Origin: Bacteroidota bacterium
Lineage (GTDB): Bacteria; Bacteroidota; Bacteroidia; Bacteroidales; Paludibacteraceae
Direction: 5' to 3'
NCBI GenBank assembly: GCA_021779195.1
Contig: JAJYBB010000011.1
Location: forward strand, 1-64,000
DNA length: 64,000 bases
Shown here: one piece after another, positions 17,589 through 26,473 of the stretch
Position numbering within the stretch: position 1 is the first letter of the stretch
Layout of the letters: every line of letters begins with the position of its first letter
Notes under the pieces: model-generated
The model's database searches: none
Told to the model about the DNA's origin: nothing
The model's input: only the letters and a program-made list of their open reading frames with translations
Program-made: the position numbers and the translations under genes

Positions 17589-18239
17589 ATGAAAAATGTT
17601 TTGAAATCCACTCTTTTGTTGGTATTTTTATGTTTTTACATTGGTTTGCAAGCACAAACATATCGTTTTGAATTTGGATATAACCAGCCAATTCGCTTGG
17701 GAACAAATGTAAGTTCTACTTATTTTAACGGTATTCGATTAGGCGGAACAGCAGAGTGGGGACTAAAAAATAATTTGAGCTTGCTTACAGGAGCTTTATA
17801 CAATATTGTTTATGCCAATAAATTGCAAGGATATCCCAATTCTGCTACCGTAACTTATCAGACATTTGGGCATTATTTGGATATACCATTACATTTAAAC
17901 TATACTTATCCGATTACCAACTTGTTGAAAATTTTTGCTTATGCAGGCCCAAATTTCAATATTGGTCTTTTCCAAAATATGAAAGTTACTTCAACTCAGA
18001 CTTACAATGTTACCAATCCAATGTATGTTGCACCAGGTAATTATAATTTATACAGTGGTACATCAGGAGAATATCAGTTGAACCGGATTAATTTGCAACT
18101 TGATTTGGGTGGCGGAGTGCAATGGAAGAAATATCAGTTGAAAGCCGGATACGATTTCGGTATCAATTATTTAAACAAAACAGGATCAGGTAATTTGAAT
18201 CAACAAGGTTGGTATGTTACAGTAGCTTATCAATTTTAA
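17589..18239 (+). CDS. Small outer-membrane beta-barrel protein
   Basis: This 216-residue protein has a signal peptide (to about GLQAQ), then eight or so amphipathic strands ending in the typical barrel C-terminus WYVTVAYQF. It fits the small porin/OmpX-like barrels common in Bacteroidota. It has its own promoter and a strong terminator, so it is monocistronic. Function unknown. Confidence 0.78.
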   Translation: MKNVLKSTLLLVFLCFYIGLQAQTYRFEFGYNQPIRLGTNVSSTYFNGIRLGGTAEWGLKNNLSLLTGALYNIVYANKLQGYPNSATVTYQTFGHYLDIPLHLNYTYPITNLLKIFAYAGPNFNIGLFQNMKVTSTQTYNVTNPMYVAPGNYNLYSGTSGEYQLNRINLQLDLGGGVQWKKYQLKAGYDFGINYLNKTGSGNLNQQGWYVTVAYQF

Positions 18240-18262
18240 TTTTTCGTATCCTGTAAACGAGT

Positions 18263-18300
18263 AAAGAGACTAAAGTCCAGGTGGAGTTTAGTCTCTTTTT
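18263..18300 (+). terminator. Intrinsic terminator after the barrel gene
   Basis: A perfect 12-bp stem AAAGAGACTAAA/TTTAGTCTCTTT, with an inner TCC/GGA pairing in its loop, is followed by a T run. Confidence 0.9.
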
Positions 18301-18343
18301 AGAATATTATAGCCGATAAAGGATTATTTATTTGGATAATGAC

Positions 18344-18351
18344 TATTTTTG
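18344..18351 (+). promoter_or_regulatory. Possible -7 box for murF
   Basis: TATTTTTG fits TAnnTTTG 66 bases before the murF ATG. No clear -33 is present, so this is tentative. Confidence 0.35.
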
Positions 18352-18416
18352 CATTGGTTTTGGTAAATTGCATCAGCAATCTGTTAAATTGAAATTCTCA
18401 ACAAGTTTTCTGCGTG

Positions 18417-19718
18417 ATGGAACTTTATAATATATTTAAACAGCATTCGGTTGTTTGTACGGATAGCCGTAATTGTCCGGAGGGGTCAATATTTTTTGCC
18501 CTTCACGGAGCTAATTTTAATGCCAATACCTTTGCTCTGACAGCGTTGAAAAATGGATGTGCTTTTGCTGTTGTAGATGAAGTTGAATATGCTGTTGACG
18601 AACGTTTTATTTTGGTTGATAATGTATTGAAATCGCTTCAAGATCTCGCATCTTATCACAGAAAACAGATGAATGCGACTGTAATCGGTATTACCGGAAC
18701 AAACGGGAAAACAACCACCAAAGAACTTATGGCCTCGGTGTTGATGCAAAAGTACGACATCCTTTTTACGCAAGGAAACTTAAACAACCATATCGGTGTT
18801 CCACTAACGTTACTTCGACTTCGACCCGAACATAAAATTGCAATTATTGAAATGGGAGCAAATCATCAAGGTGAAATCAAAGCACTTTGTGAAATTGCTC
18901 AACCTGATTATGGACTTATAACCAATGTCGGGAAAGCTCATCTTGAAGGATTTGGGTCGTTCGAAGGCGTTAAAAATGCAAAAGCTGAACTTTACGCATA
19001 TATTTCGCTGCACGGAAAGAATATTTTTATCGATAAAAACAATCCGAATTTAGTTGGTATGGCTCAAAAATTTGGATTCGACTTGAGAAAAATACAAAAT
19101 TATTGTATTAATGCTGATTTGTGTGATGGTTATGTTAAAGGAAAAATTACTGCAAGTTCGCCTTATCTCCAGATGGAATGCATGATTGATAAATTTGATT
19201 CATTCCGACTAAATACACAGTTAGTTGGAACTTACAATGCTGAAAATGTATTAGCAGCCGTTCTTGTGGGCGATTATTTTGGTATTTCGATGGACAAAAT
19301 CAGACGGGGCATTGAAACTTATTTTCCTCAAAATAACCGTTCGCAACTTACTCAAACCGAGCATAACAAACTTTTGATTGACGCCTATAATGCGAACCCG
19401 AGCAGTATGCGGGCTGCAATTCAAAACTTCAAAAATGCTGATTCTGAGAATAAAACATTAATTCTTGGAGATATGTTTGAACTTGGTGATCAGAGTTTTG
19501 ATGAGCATCAACAGATTGTAGATTTAATTGAAAGTTATCATTTTGATTCGGTATATCTTGTCGGAAAATATTTCGGTCAAGTGAATCATTCTTATGTTAG
19601 CTTTGAAACAACTGAAGAGTTGATTCAATTTTTAAAAGGCAACCCGATTCACGATAGATTTATTCTTGTTAAAGGTTCACGCGGTATGAAACTCGAAAAT
19701 ATATTACCTATTCTATAA
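18417..19718 (+). CDS. murF: UDP-MurNAc-tripeptide--D-Ala-D-Ala ligase
   Basis: This Mur ligase of about 433 residues has the substrate-binding N-terminal domain (TDSRNCPEGSIFFALHG), the P-loop GITGTNGKTTTKE near residues 91-103, the NLNNHIGVPLTLL segment, MGANHQGEI, and the C-terminal domain with DAYNANPSSM and KGSRGMKLE. It adds D-Ala-D-Ala to the cytoplasmic murein precursor. The ATG at 18417 directly follows a GTG at 18414; either could start translation. Here murF is isolated from the usual dcw cluster. Confidence 0.95.
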   Translation: MELYNIFKQHSVVCTDSRNCPEGSIFFALHGANFNANTFALTALKNGCAFAVVDEVEYAVDERFILVDNVLKSLQDLASYHRKQMNATVIGITGTNGKTTTKELMASVLMQKYDILFTQGNLNNHIGVPLTLLRLRPEHKIAIIEMGANHQGEIKALCEIAQPDYGLITNVGKAHLEGFGSFEGVKNAKAELYAYISLHGKNIFIDKNNPNLVGMAQKFGFDLRKIQNYCINADLCDGYVKGKITASSPYLQMECMIDKFDSFRLNTQLVGTYNAENVLAAVLVGDYFGISMDKIRRGIETYFPQNNRSQLTQTEHNKLLIDAYNANPSSMRAAIQNFKNADSENKTLILGDMFELGDQSFDEHQQIVDLIESYHFDSVYLVGKYFGQVNHSYVSFETTEELIQFLKGNPIHDRFILVKGSRGMKLENILPIL

Positions 19719-19787
19719 AATCAAATTTTTGGAATAAACTGTTGCTGATTTTAATGGTTGGAGCAGTATTAAATTAATTGCATAAAT

Positions 19788-20678
19788 ATGAAAAAAAATA
19801 ATCTTGTCGTTATATCGGGTGTTGCGGTCGTAGTGATCGCACTCTTTATAACCGTCGTTTTGTTAATTCGACAGAACCATGAAAAAGACAGCGAAATGTC
19901 AGAAATGGTTGAACAAATGAATTTTGAAAAGCAACAGACCGAAAAAGAATATACCGATCTGAATAGCGAAGTAGATGGGTATACCAGTAATATTCATAAT
20001 GATTCATTACTCCATTTATTACAAGATCAAAAATCGAAAGTTCGACAATTATTGGATGAATTACGCGTAACTAAATCGACCAATGCACGACGAATTGCTC
20101 AATTGAAAGCAGAATTATCGACCGTACGCAAAGTAATGATTCAATATGTTAACCAAATTGATTCATTGAATTCGCTCAATAAAGTGTTGAAAACCGAAAA
20201 TATTGAAGTTCATAAAAAATATCAGGCGGCATCTCAAACCGTTCAGCAGCTCTCCAAAGAGAAGCAGAATCTCACCGAAGTGGTTACAAGGGCTTCGATG
20301 CTCGAAATAACAAATTTTAGCATGATTCCTCTCAATAGTCAGAATCACAAAACAACTTGGTTTACACGTACTGCAACACTTCAGTTTAAATATATCATTG
20401 GGAAAAATATCACAGCTCCAACCGGCGAAAAAATTATATATTTGCGCATTACCCGGCCAGATGAAGATGTGTTGACTAAAAGTGCCGACAATGTATTTCC
20501 TTTTGAGAACAAAAATATTAGTTATTCAGCTTCAAAAAAGTTTGAATATACGGGTGATGCTTTGTCCGACGTGCTTTATTGGAAAATTGATCAGATTTTG
20601 CCAAAAGGGAATTATCGTGCTGACTTTTTCGTGGATGGAAATTTAATAGGTAGTTTTACATTTGTATTCACTCGATAA
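19788..20678 (+). CDS. Membrane-anchored coiled-coil protein, function unknown
   Basis: This 296-residue protein has one N-terminal transmembrane helix (residues 6-28), a long charged coiled coil (about 35-180) and a C-terminal beta-rich domain (about 190-296). That domain ends in a YRADFFVDGNLIGSFTFVF segment, like an extracytoplasmic immunoglobulin-type fold. Similar uncharacterised proteins occur in Bacteroidales. It follows murF by 70 bases in the same direction, so a cell-envelope role is conceivable but unproven. Confidence 0.65.
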   Translation: MKKNNLVVISGVAVVVIALFITVVLLIRQNHEKDSEMSEMVEQMNFEKQQTEKEYTDLNSEVDGYTSNIHNDSLLHLLQDQKSKVRQLLDELRVTKSTNARRIAQLKAELSTVRKVMIQYVNQIDSLNSLNKVLKTENIEVHKKYQAASQTVQQLSKEKQNLTEVVTRASMLEITNFSMIPLNSQNHKTTWFTRTATLQFKYIIGKNITAPTGEKIIYLRITRPDEDVLTKSADNVFPFENKNISYSASKKFEYTGDALSDVLYWKIDQILPKGNYRADFFVDGNLIGSFTFVFTR

Positions 20679-20743
20679 TTTTGCTGTAAGTTGATTTTTT
20701 TAATAGAATAATAATTTTTTACTTTATAAATAATTTTTATTTC

Positions 20744-22117
20744 ATGTCTCACGCTCAACAATTTACATTCGATTCTAATGCGATTGCTTTTGATTTGAAT
20801 CATCGAAATAAGATTCATTTCAATATTTCGCGTTATGATGCAGCTGTGAGCAAAGGGATTGATCGATACCAGAATCTGGAGGCTGCCAAAAATCAGGCTG
20901 CTGCAATAAAGCGTGATGTTTTAAATCATTGGGCAGATTATTTATTGGAATTTGAAAAAAATATCACTGCACATGGTGCTGAAGTTCGTTGGGCAATAGA
21001 TACTGCCGAAGCTACTACGATTGTTGAGGAGATTTTACGTGAAAACAATGCGCGGCTATTGGTGAAAAGTAAATCGATGACTACCGAGGAAATTGAGTTT
21101 AATCATATTGCTGAAAAAGTGGGTTGTGAATCTGTGGAGACTGATTTAGGTGAGTTTATCGTGCAGTTAGCCGGCGAACGTCCTTATCATATTGTTACAC
21201 CGGCCATGCACAAATCTAAAGATGATATTGCCGTGCTTTTCAATGAAAAATTCAAAACATCTATCGAAAGTACACCTGAAGAACTTACAGAATACGTTCG
21301 ACAAATGTTAAGAAAAAAATACACTGAAGCGCAGATTGGTGTAACGGGAGCAAATTTTCTGATTGCCGATATTGGAGGAGTTTCGGTAACCGAAAATGAG
21401 GGCAACGGACTTATGTCAACTGCTTTTCCAGCAGTACATATTGTTATTGCAGGTATCGAGAAAATTATTCCCCGTATGAATCAACTTGGATTATTTTATC
21501 CGCTGTTGGCAGTTCATGGTACCGGACAGCAGATTACTGCTTATAACACCATTTTTACCGGACCCCGCAAAACATCAGAGGTTGATGGTCCTGAAAAGAT
21601 GATTGTTATACTTTTGGATAATGGACGAACAAATGTTTTTAACGATAGTGAAGCCTATGAATCATTGGCTTGCATCAGATGCGGAGCTTGTCTGAATGGT
21701 TGTCCGGTTTATAAAACCATTGGGGGTTACACTTACGACACAACGTACAGTGGACCGATCGGCTCGGTGCTTACTCCATTTTTTAGAGGGTTTAAAGATT
21801 TTTCACATCTTAGTTTTGCATCCACACTTTGTGGAAAATGCGTTGAAGTTTGTCCTGTGAAAATTCCGCTTACCGACATTTTGTTATCAAATCGCAGAAA
21901 GGCGGTTGAGCAAAATTTAAGACCTAAAGTAGAAAAAGCATTGATGTACGGATTCAGACTTTTAAGTTCAAAGCGTACCAGATACGATTTTTTCCCGGGA
22001 TTATTGAAGAATATTGGCACTTATCCTTTTAATTTTACAGGTTGGGGACCCCGGCGAAAAATGCCGATTTTTTCAAATAAATCATTTTCGGAGATATACA
22101 AAATGAAAAACAAATAA
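20744..22117 (+). CDS. LutB/LldF-like iron-sulfur oxidoreductase subunit
   Basis: This 457-residue protein has an N-terminal LUD domain (EVRWAIDTAEATTIVEEIL, KSKSMTTEEIEFN) and two ferredoxin-type cluster sites: C310xxC313xxC316xxxC320, and C363xxC366xxxC370 followed by P. This is the LutB architecture; with LutA and LutC it oxidises L-lactate to pyruvate. LutA and LutC genes are absent from the surrounding sequence, which is unusual, so partners must be elsewhere or the protein serves another electron-transfer step. It is cytoplasmic or membrane-associated. Confidence 0.85.
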   Translation: MSHAQQFTFDSNAIAFDLNHRNKIHFNISRYDAAVSKGIDRYQNLEAAKNQAAAIKRDVLNHWADYLLEFEKNITAHGAEVRWAIDTAEATTIVEEILRENNARLLVKSKSMTTEEIEFNHIAEKVGCESVETDLGEFIVQLAGERPYHIVTPAMHKSKDDIAVLFNEKFKTSIESTPEELTEYVRQMLRKKYTEAQIGVTGANFLIADIGGVSVTENEGNGLMSTAFPAVHIVIAGIEKIIPRMNQLGLFYPLLAVHGTGQQITAYNTIFTGPRKTSEVDGPEKMIVILLDNGRTNVFNDSEAYESLACIRCGACLNGCPVYKTIGGYTYDTTYSGPIGSVLTPFFRGFKDFSHLSFASTLCGKCVEVCPVKIPLTDILLSNRRKAVEQNLRPKVEKALMYGFRLLSSKRTRYDFFPGLLKNIGTYPFNFTGWGPRRKMPIFSNKSFSEIYKMKNK

Positions 22118-22160
22118 ATCATTGAAATTTAAACAGATTATTTAATATAAAAAATAAAAC

Positions 22161-22619
22161 ATGAAACAACCTGCATTTTTCTTACTGCTTGCATTGGTTT
22201 TAACTATGATTTTACCTTCATGCCAAGTTAATAAATGGGAAGACTGGAAACTCAAAAATGAACTTTGGATGGCAAACAATAAAACTCAACCTGGTGTTAT
22301 TACAACTGCGAGTGGTTTGCAATATAAAGTTATTCATCAGGGGTATATGCGTAATCCCAACTCGACAAGTTCAATTGAAGTAAATTACACAGGTGCTTTA
22401 ATCGATGGGTCGGTATTTGACTCGGGTACTAAATCCTGGTTTAGTTTGGCTTCGGCTATTAAAGGTTGGCAAGAAGGAATTCCAAAAATGAATGGAGGAG
22501 GTACTTACATTTTTTACATTCCTGCTTCGTTGGGTTACGATACGATCACGACCAATCTGAAAATTCCGCCACATTCAACTTTAATTTTCCAAGTTGATTT
22601 GGTAGACTCCTACAACTAA
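22161..22619 (+). CDS. FKBP-type peptidyl-prolyl isomerase lipoprotein
   Basis: This 152-residue protein has a lipoprotein signal with lipobox LPSC (Cys21). A FKBP domain follows (VNYTGALIDGSVFDSG, IKGWQEGIPKMNGGGTYIFYIP, LGYDTI, IPPHSTLIFQVDLV). It should catalyse prolyl cis/trans isomerisation or act as a chaperone at the outer membrane or periplasm. The single-domain form is common in Bacteroidota. It follows the LutB-like gene by 43 bases. Confidence 0.9.
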   Translation: MKQPAFFLLLALVLTMILPSCQVNKWEDWKLKNELWMANNKTQPGVITTASGLQYKVIHQGYMRNPNSTSSIEVNYTGALIDGSVFDSGTKSWFSLASAIKGWQEGIPKMNGGGTYIFYIPASLGYDTITTNLKIPPHSTLIFQVDLVDSYN

Positions 22620-22740
22620 TATTTGAAAGTATCGGTTTTTGTTGCTTCTAAATCAATTTCTTTCCATATAATATGTTCTTGAAATTGAAATATATAAAAG
22701 GAATATTCTCTTAAAAGGTTCCCTTAAAATCAAGTTTGTC

Positions 22741-24072
22741 ATGAAAAAGTTTTTTCTATTTCTATTTTGTTTGACTTCGGGATTTCTTTCTGCTGCTGAA
22801 TACACGGTCAGTACTGTTCCTAATCCTATTTTGAACGATGCACATGCATTTGTGAGCAATCCGGATGGTATTTTAAAACCCGAATATGTGCAACAAATGA
22901 ACCAAATGATCGATTCGTTGAGAGCTAAAACCGGTGCCGAAATTGCTGTTGCTGCTGTTCAATCGATCGGACAGGCTGATTATAACGAGTTTGCTAACCA
23001 ACTTTTTAAAGCTTGGGGAATAGGTAAAAGCAAGAAAGACAATGGGTTGCTAATTTTATTTATTCTTGATATCCATAAAGTGAAATTAGAAGTAGGTTAT
23101 GGGCTTGAAGGAATATTGCCTGATGCTACTTGTAAAGATATTATTACCAACTACATGATTCCTGATTTTAAAAATGGGAATTATGATGCCGGTTTAATCA
23201 AAGGATTGGTTCAAATTGATTCAATTATTCAGAGCGGACCGGTTGAATCTAAGATTACAAACCAGGTTTCATGGGATCAAATATTGCCCATTGCATTAGG
23301 TGTTTATCTAATATTAATTATCGTTAGTCTGGTTTGGGTAAGCAATGCAGCACAACGTGTTCGCCTCAATACCAATATTCCAACTAATATTGGCCGGTAT
23401 AAAGCTCTTAAAACTGAAATGTCGGGCATCATGAGTGTTTTTTATGTTTTTGTGCCCATTGCCGGATTGATTGCTATTTTATTGTTTTCGAATGTTATTT
23501 ATATTGTATTGCTTCTTCCGATTCCATTCACTGTCATTCCGGCAAATATTTATGGAAAATTGAAGATGCGAAAGATGCGACATGCTCCAATTCCCTGCAA
23601 TGCTTGCGATGGCACCATGCATATGCTTTCGGAGAAAAAAGAAGATGCTTATCTCAAAGTTTCACAACAATTTGAGGAACAGTTACATGCTGTTGATTAT
23701 GATGTGTTTTTATGTGATAAATGTGGTAACCAGGCAATTTTTACACTCGATAAGCCCGGTGCATATACTGAATGTCCTAAATGTAAAACAAAAGCGTTTG
23801 CTTTAAAAGAAAAACGTATTATCGTACAACCTACTTATTTGAGTGCAGGGAAAATGCGAACAACCTACGTTTGTAAGTTTTGTGGTTATGAAGAAGATCA
23901 AGACGATAACATTCCACGATTGACACGTACCAATAGTGCATTAATAGGCGGTGCAGTTGCCGGGGGACTTTTCAGTGGAAGTGGCGGTTTTGGTGGTGGT
24001 GGCGGTTTTGGCGGTGGTGGCAGCTTTGGCGGTGGTATGTCAGGTGGCGGAGGTGCTTCGGGAGGATGGTAA
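22741..24072 (+). CDS. TPM-domain membrane protein with zinc ribbons and Gly-rich tail
   Basis: This 443-residue protein has a signal peptide and an N-terminal TPM (YgcG-like) domain (residues 40-165, including VEVGYGLEG-type LEVGYGLEGILPD). About three transmembrane helices follow (180-285), then a cytoplasmic stretch with several CxxC pairs (C286xxC289, CDKC, CPKC, CKFC) and a Gly/Ser-rich tail ending GGASGGW. TPM proteins act near membranes, in some cases in membrane-protein repair. The zinc-ribbon block is an unusual addition. LemA follows 91 bases later, the usual partner of TPM genes. Confidence 0.87.
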   Translation: MKKFFLFLFCLTSGFLSAAEYTVSTVPNPILNDAHAFVSNPDGILKPEYVQQMNQMIDSLRAKTGAEIAVAAVQSIGQADYNEFANQLFKAWGIGKSKKDNGLLILFILDIHKVKLEVGYGLEGILPDATCKDIITNYMIPDFKNGNYDAGLIKGLVQIDSIIQSGPVESKITNQVSWDQILPIALGVYLILIIVSLVWVSNAAQRVRLNTNIPTNIGRYKALKTEMSGIMSVFYVFVPIAGLIAILLFSNVIYIVLLLPIPFTVIPANIYGKLKMRKMRHAPIPCNACDGTMHMLSEKKEDAYLKVSQQFEEQLHAVDYDVFLCDKCGNQAIFTLDKPGAYTECPKCKTKAFALKEKRIIVQPTYLSAGKMRTTYVCKFCGYEEDQDDNIPRLTRTNSALIGGAVAGGLFSGSGGFGGGGGFGGGGSFGGGMSGGGGASGGW

Positions 24073-24163
24073 GTATCTGCAATAAATGTAAGGATCAAAT
24101 AATGACAATTTTTTAAACAATTGATATTTAGTGTTATAAAACAACAAATGAAAAATTACTTCT

Positions 24164-24754
24164 ATGAAAACTAACCAAATTATTTTAATTTCAGTAACAG
24201 CTGTGATTATTCTCGGTTTCTTTTGGGGAATTTCTGCTTATAACGGATTGGTAAGCAAACAAGAAAATGTTAATAGCCAATGGGGAAACGTACAGAGTCA
24301 ATACCAGCGTCGTAGTGATTTGATACCTAATTTAGTTGCTACTGTAAAAGGGTATGCCACTCATGAAAGTTCAACGCTTGAAGCAGTAGTAGCTGCACGT
24401 GCGAAAGCAACTCAAATCAGTATTGATCCGAAAGATTTAACCCCCGAAAAAATGCAACAATTTCAGTCCTCACAAGGTCAGGTTAGCTCTGCCTTGGGTA
24501 AATTATTGATGATCACCGAAAATTATCCTGATCTGAAAGCAAATCAAAACTTTTTAGAATTGCAGGCTCAATTAGAAGGAACTGAAAATCGAATTTCAGT
24601 TGAACGAAATCGATTCAACGATTTAGCAAAAGAATTTAATGTTTCCATTATGCGATTTCCGCAATCCCTCATTGCTAATATGTTTGGCTTTACCAAAAAA
24701 CCCTATTTTGAAGCTGAAAAAGGTTCGGATGTAGCACCAACTGTAAAGTTTTGA
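24164..24754 (+). CDS. lemA: LemA-family protein
   Basis: This 196-residue protein has one N-terminal transmembrane helix followed by the LemA helical domain: YNGLVSKQENVNSQWGNVQSQYQRRSDLIPNLVATVKGYA, then ENYPDLKANQNFLELQ and FNVSIMRFPQSLIANMFGF. LemA proteins have a short N-terminus outside and a helical bundle inside; their exact role is unknown, although they co-occur with TPM-domain proteins and HtpX peptidases. Here the neighbour is a TPM protein. Confidence 0.94.
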   Translation: MKTNQIILISVTAVIILGFFWGISAYNGLVSKQENVNSQWGNVQSQYQRRSDLIPNLVATVKGYATHESSTLEAVVAARAKATQISIDPKDLTPEKMQQFQSSQGQVSSALGKLLMITENYPDLKANQNFLELQAQLEGTENRISVERNRFNDLAKEFNVSIMRFPQSLIANMFGFTKKPYFEAEKGSDVAPTVKF

Positions 24755-24904
24755 TTTTCGATTTTAAGCAATTTATTATGCATTAATTGACTATCGGTTA
24801 ATTGGCAGATTGGGTTGATTAAATCAGCAACTATAATCTTCCGTTAGGGTATTTCTTTATTTGTAAAATTTTTAACACTATCTGATTAAATACGAATTGA
24901 ATTT

Positions 24905-25906
24905 ATGGCTGAAAAAAAATATGAACCGGCATCAGATCGGTATTCAAAATCGGTAGGTTATCGCTATTGCGGAAAAAGCGGTTTGCAACTTCCGCTACTT
25001 TCACTTGGATTATGGCATAATTTTGGGGATGTGGACGATGCACTGGAAGCTGAGAAAATGATTCAATATGCTTTTGATCAGGGTATGACTCATTTCGATT
25101 TGGCAAATAATTATGGAACTCCTTTCGGAAGTGCCGAAATCAATTTTGGAAAAATTTTGAAAAAATATTTCTCGAATCATCGTGATGAAATGATTATCAG
25201 CACGAAAGCCGGTCATGAAATGTGGGAAGGTCCCTACGGCGATGGTGGATCGCGTAAATATATGATTGCCAGTTTAGAACAAAGCTTAAAACGGTTGCAG
25301 TTAGAATATGTAGATATTTTTTACTCGCACCGTTTTGACCCGCATACACCTATCGAAGAAACGATGGGAGCCCTGTCGGACATGGTTAAGCAAGGAAAAG
25401 CGCTTTACGTGGGAATCTCAAAATATCCGATTGAAAAGGCTTACGAAGCGTATCAGATATTACGTGCCAACGGTACACCTTGTTTTATTAATCAGGATAG
25501 ATACCATATCTTCGATCGTCATATTGAACAACAGGTTTTACCGCTTGCTCAGAAAAACGGAAATGGATTTATTGCATTTTCGCCCCTGGCTCAAGGAATA
25601 TTATCCGATAAATATCTGAATGGTATACCCGAAAATTCGCGTGCGGCTCACAGTTATGGATTTTTGCAAAAAAATCAAATTACCCCTGAATTAATCGGGA
25701 AAGTGAAAGAACTTAACATGCTGGCTGCAAAACGTGGTCAAACGCTTGCTCAAATGGCATTGGCTTGGTGTTTGCGCGATGAACAAGTTAATTCGGTAAT
25801 TATTGGAACAAGTTCGGTGAAGCAATTGCAGGATAACATTGTTGCTTTGAAAAATCTGACTTTTACTGACGACGAATTATGGCGGATTGGCGAATTAGGT
25901 GCCTGA
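24905..25906 (+). CDS. Aldo/keto reductase (YghZ/Gpr type)
   Basis: This 333-residue TIM-barrel oxidoreductase begins with the YghZ-type region (YRYCGKSGLQLPLLSLGLW). Catalytic residues are visible as Asp and Tyr in FDLANNYG, Lys in ISTKAG and His in FYSHRFD, with the NADPH-binding end SVIIGTSSVKQLQDN. E. coli YghZ reduces L-glyceraldehyde 3-phosphate and methylglyoxal. Cytoplasmic. The gene stands alone; the next gene starts 57 bases later with an unrelated product. Confidence 0.92.
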   Translation: MAEKKYEPASDRYSKSVGYRYCGKSGLQLPLLSLGLWHNFGDVDDALEAEKMIQYAFDQGMTHFDLANNYGTPFGSAEINFGKILKKYFSNHRDEMIISTKAGHEMWEGPYGDGGSRKYMIASLEQSLKRLQLEYVDIFYSHRFDPHTPIEETMGALSDMVKQGKALYVGISKYPIEKAYEAYQILRANGTPCFINQDRYHIFDRHIEQQVLPLAQKNGNGFIAFSPLAQGILSDKYLNGIPENSRAAHSYGFLQKNQITPELIGKVKELNMLAAKRGQTLAQMALAWCLRDEQVNSVIIGTSSVKQLQDNIVALKNLTFTDDELWRIGELGA

Positions 25907-25963
25907 ATAAGAGTAACAATTTCCTTGTGGCAAAAATTTTAGAGTTGATTTAATTCAATAATT

Positions 25964-26422
25964 TTGAAAAGTTTATCTTTTAAATATTATTTTACGGCGG
26001 TATTATTTGCTTTGTTAATAATAAGTTGTAGTGATAATATCCGATCATCAATCCCCGATTATCCGGTTTATCTTGATTTGAATCTGACTACAACTTATCC
26101 AACGTTTAAAAACAATATTAACGAATCGCTGATTTTCACTAAACCTATCTTTGTTACAGACAGGATAGGGTTTGGTGGAATATTGGTTTATGTGGGATTT
26201 GACGGTCAATATTATGCATTCGATATGGCTTGTCCTTATGAAGCGAACAGTAATATTCGAGTGTATCCAAATGGAAATGGACAAGCGGTTTGCCAAAAAT
26301 GTGGTTCAGTATTCGATATTGGTTATGGAGTCGGAAATCCTTCATCAGGACCTGCACACGAAGTGCTAAAACGCTATAAAGCCACTTTGTCTGGCGATAT
26401 TCTTTATATAACCCGTAACTAA
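25964..26422 (+). CDS. Rieske-like lipoprotein lacking His ligands
   Basis: This 152-residue lipoprotein has lipobox IISC (Cys22) and a C-terminal half that follows Rieske proteins: C90-P-Y92, 17 residues, then C110-Q-K-C113-GSVFD, then GPAHEVLKRY. A true [2Fe-2S] Rieske centre needs CxH and CxxH; here the His positions are Tyr and Cys. The start is a TTG, as no in-frame ATG precedes the lipoprotein signal. It may bind zinc or another metal, or be structural. A secreted Rieske fold in an outer-membrane lipoprotein is unexpected; function unknown. Confidence 0.7.
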   Translation: MKSLSFKYYFTAVLFALLIISCSDNIRSSIPDYPVYLDLNLTTTYPTFKNNINESLIFTKPIFVTDRIGFGGILVYVGFDGQYYAFDMACPYEANSNIRVYPNGNGQAVCQKCGSVFDIGYGVGNPSSGPAHEVLKRYKATLSGDILYITRN

Positions 26423-26473
26423 TTCTCTATACGGAAATCTCATTTGTAGGTATAAATAAGTTTGGCTAATTGA

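Noticed and set aside
23898..24098. Proline-rich minus-strand frame
   Set aside because: It is the complement of the Gly-rich tail of the TPM protein and has no independent support.
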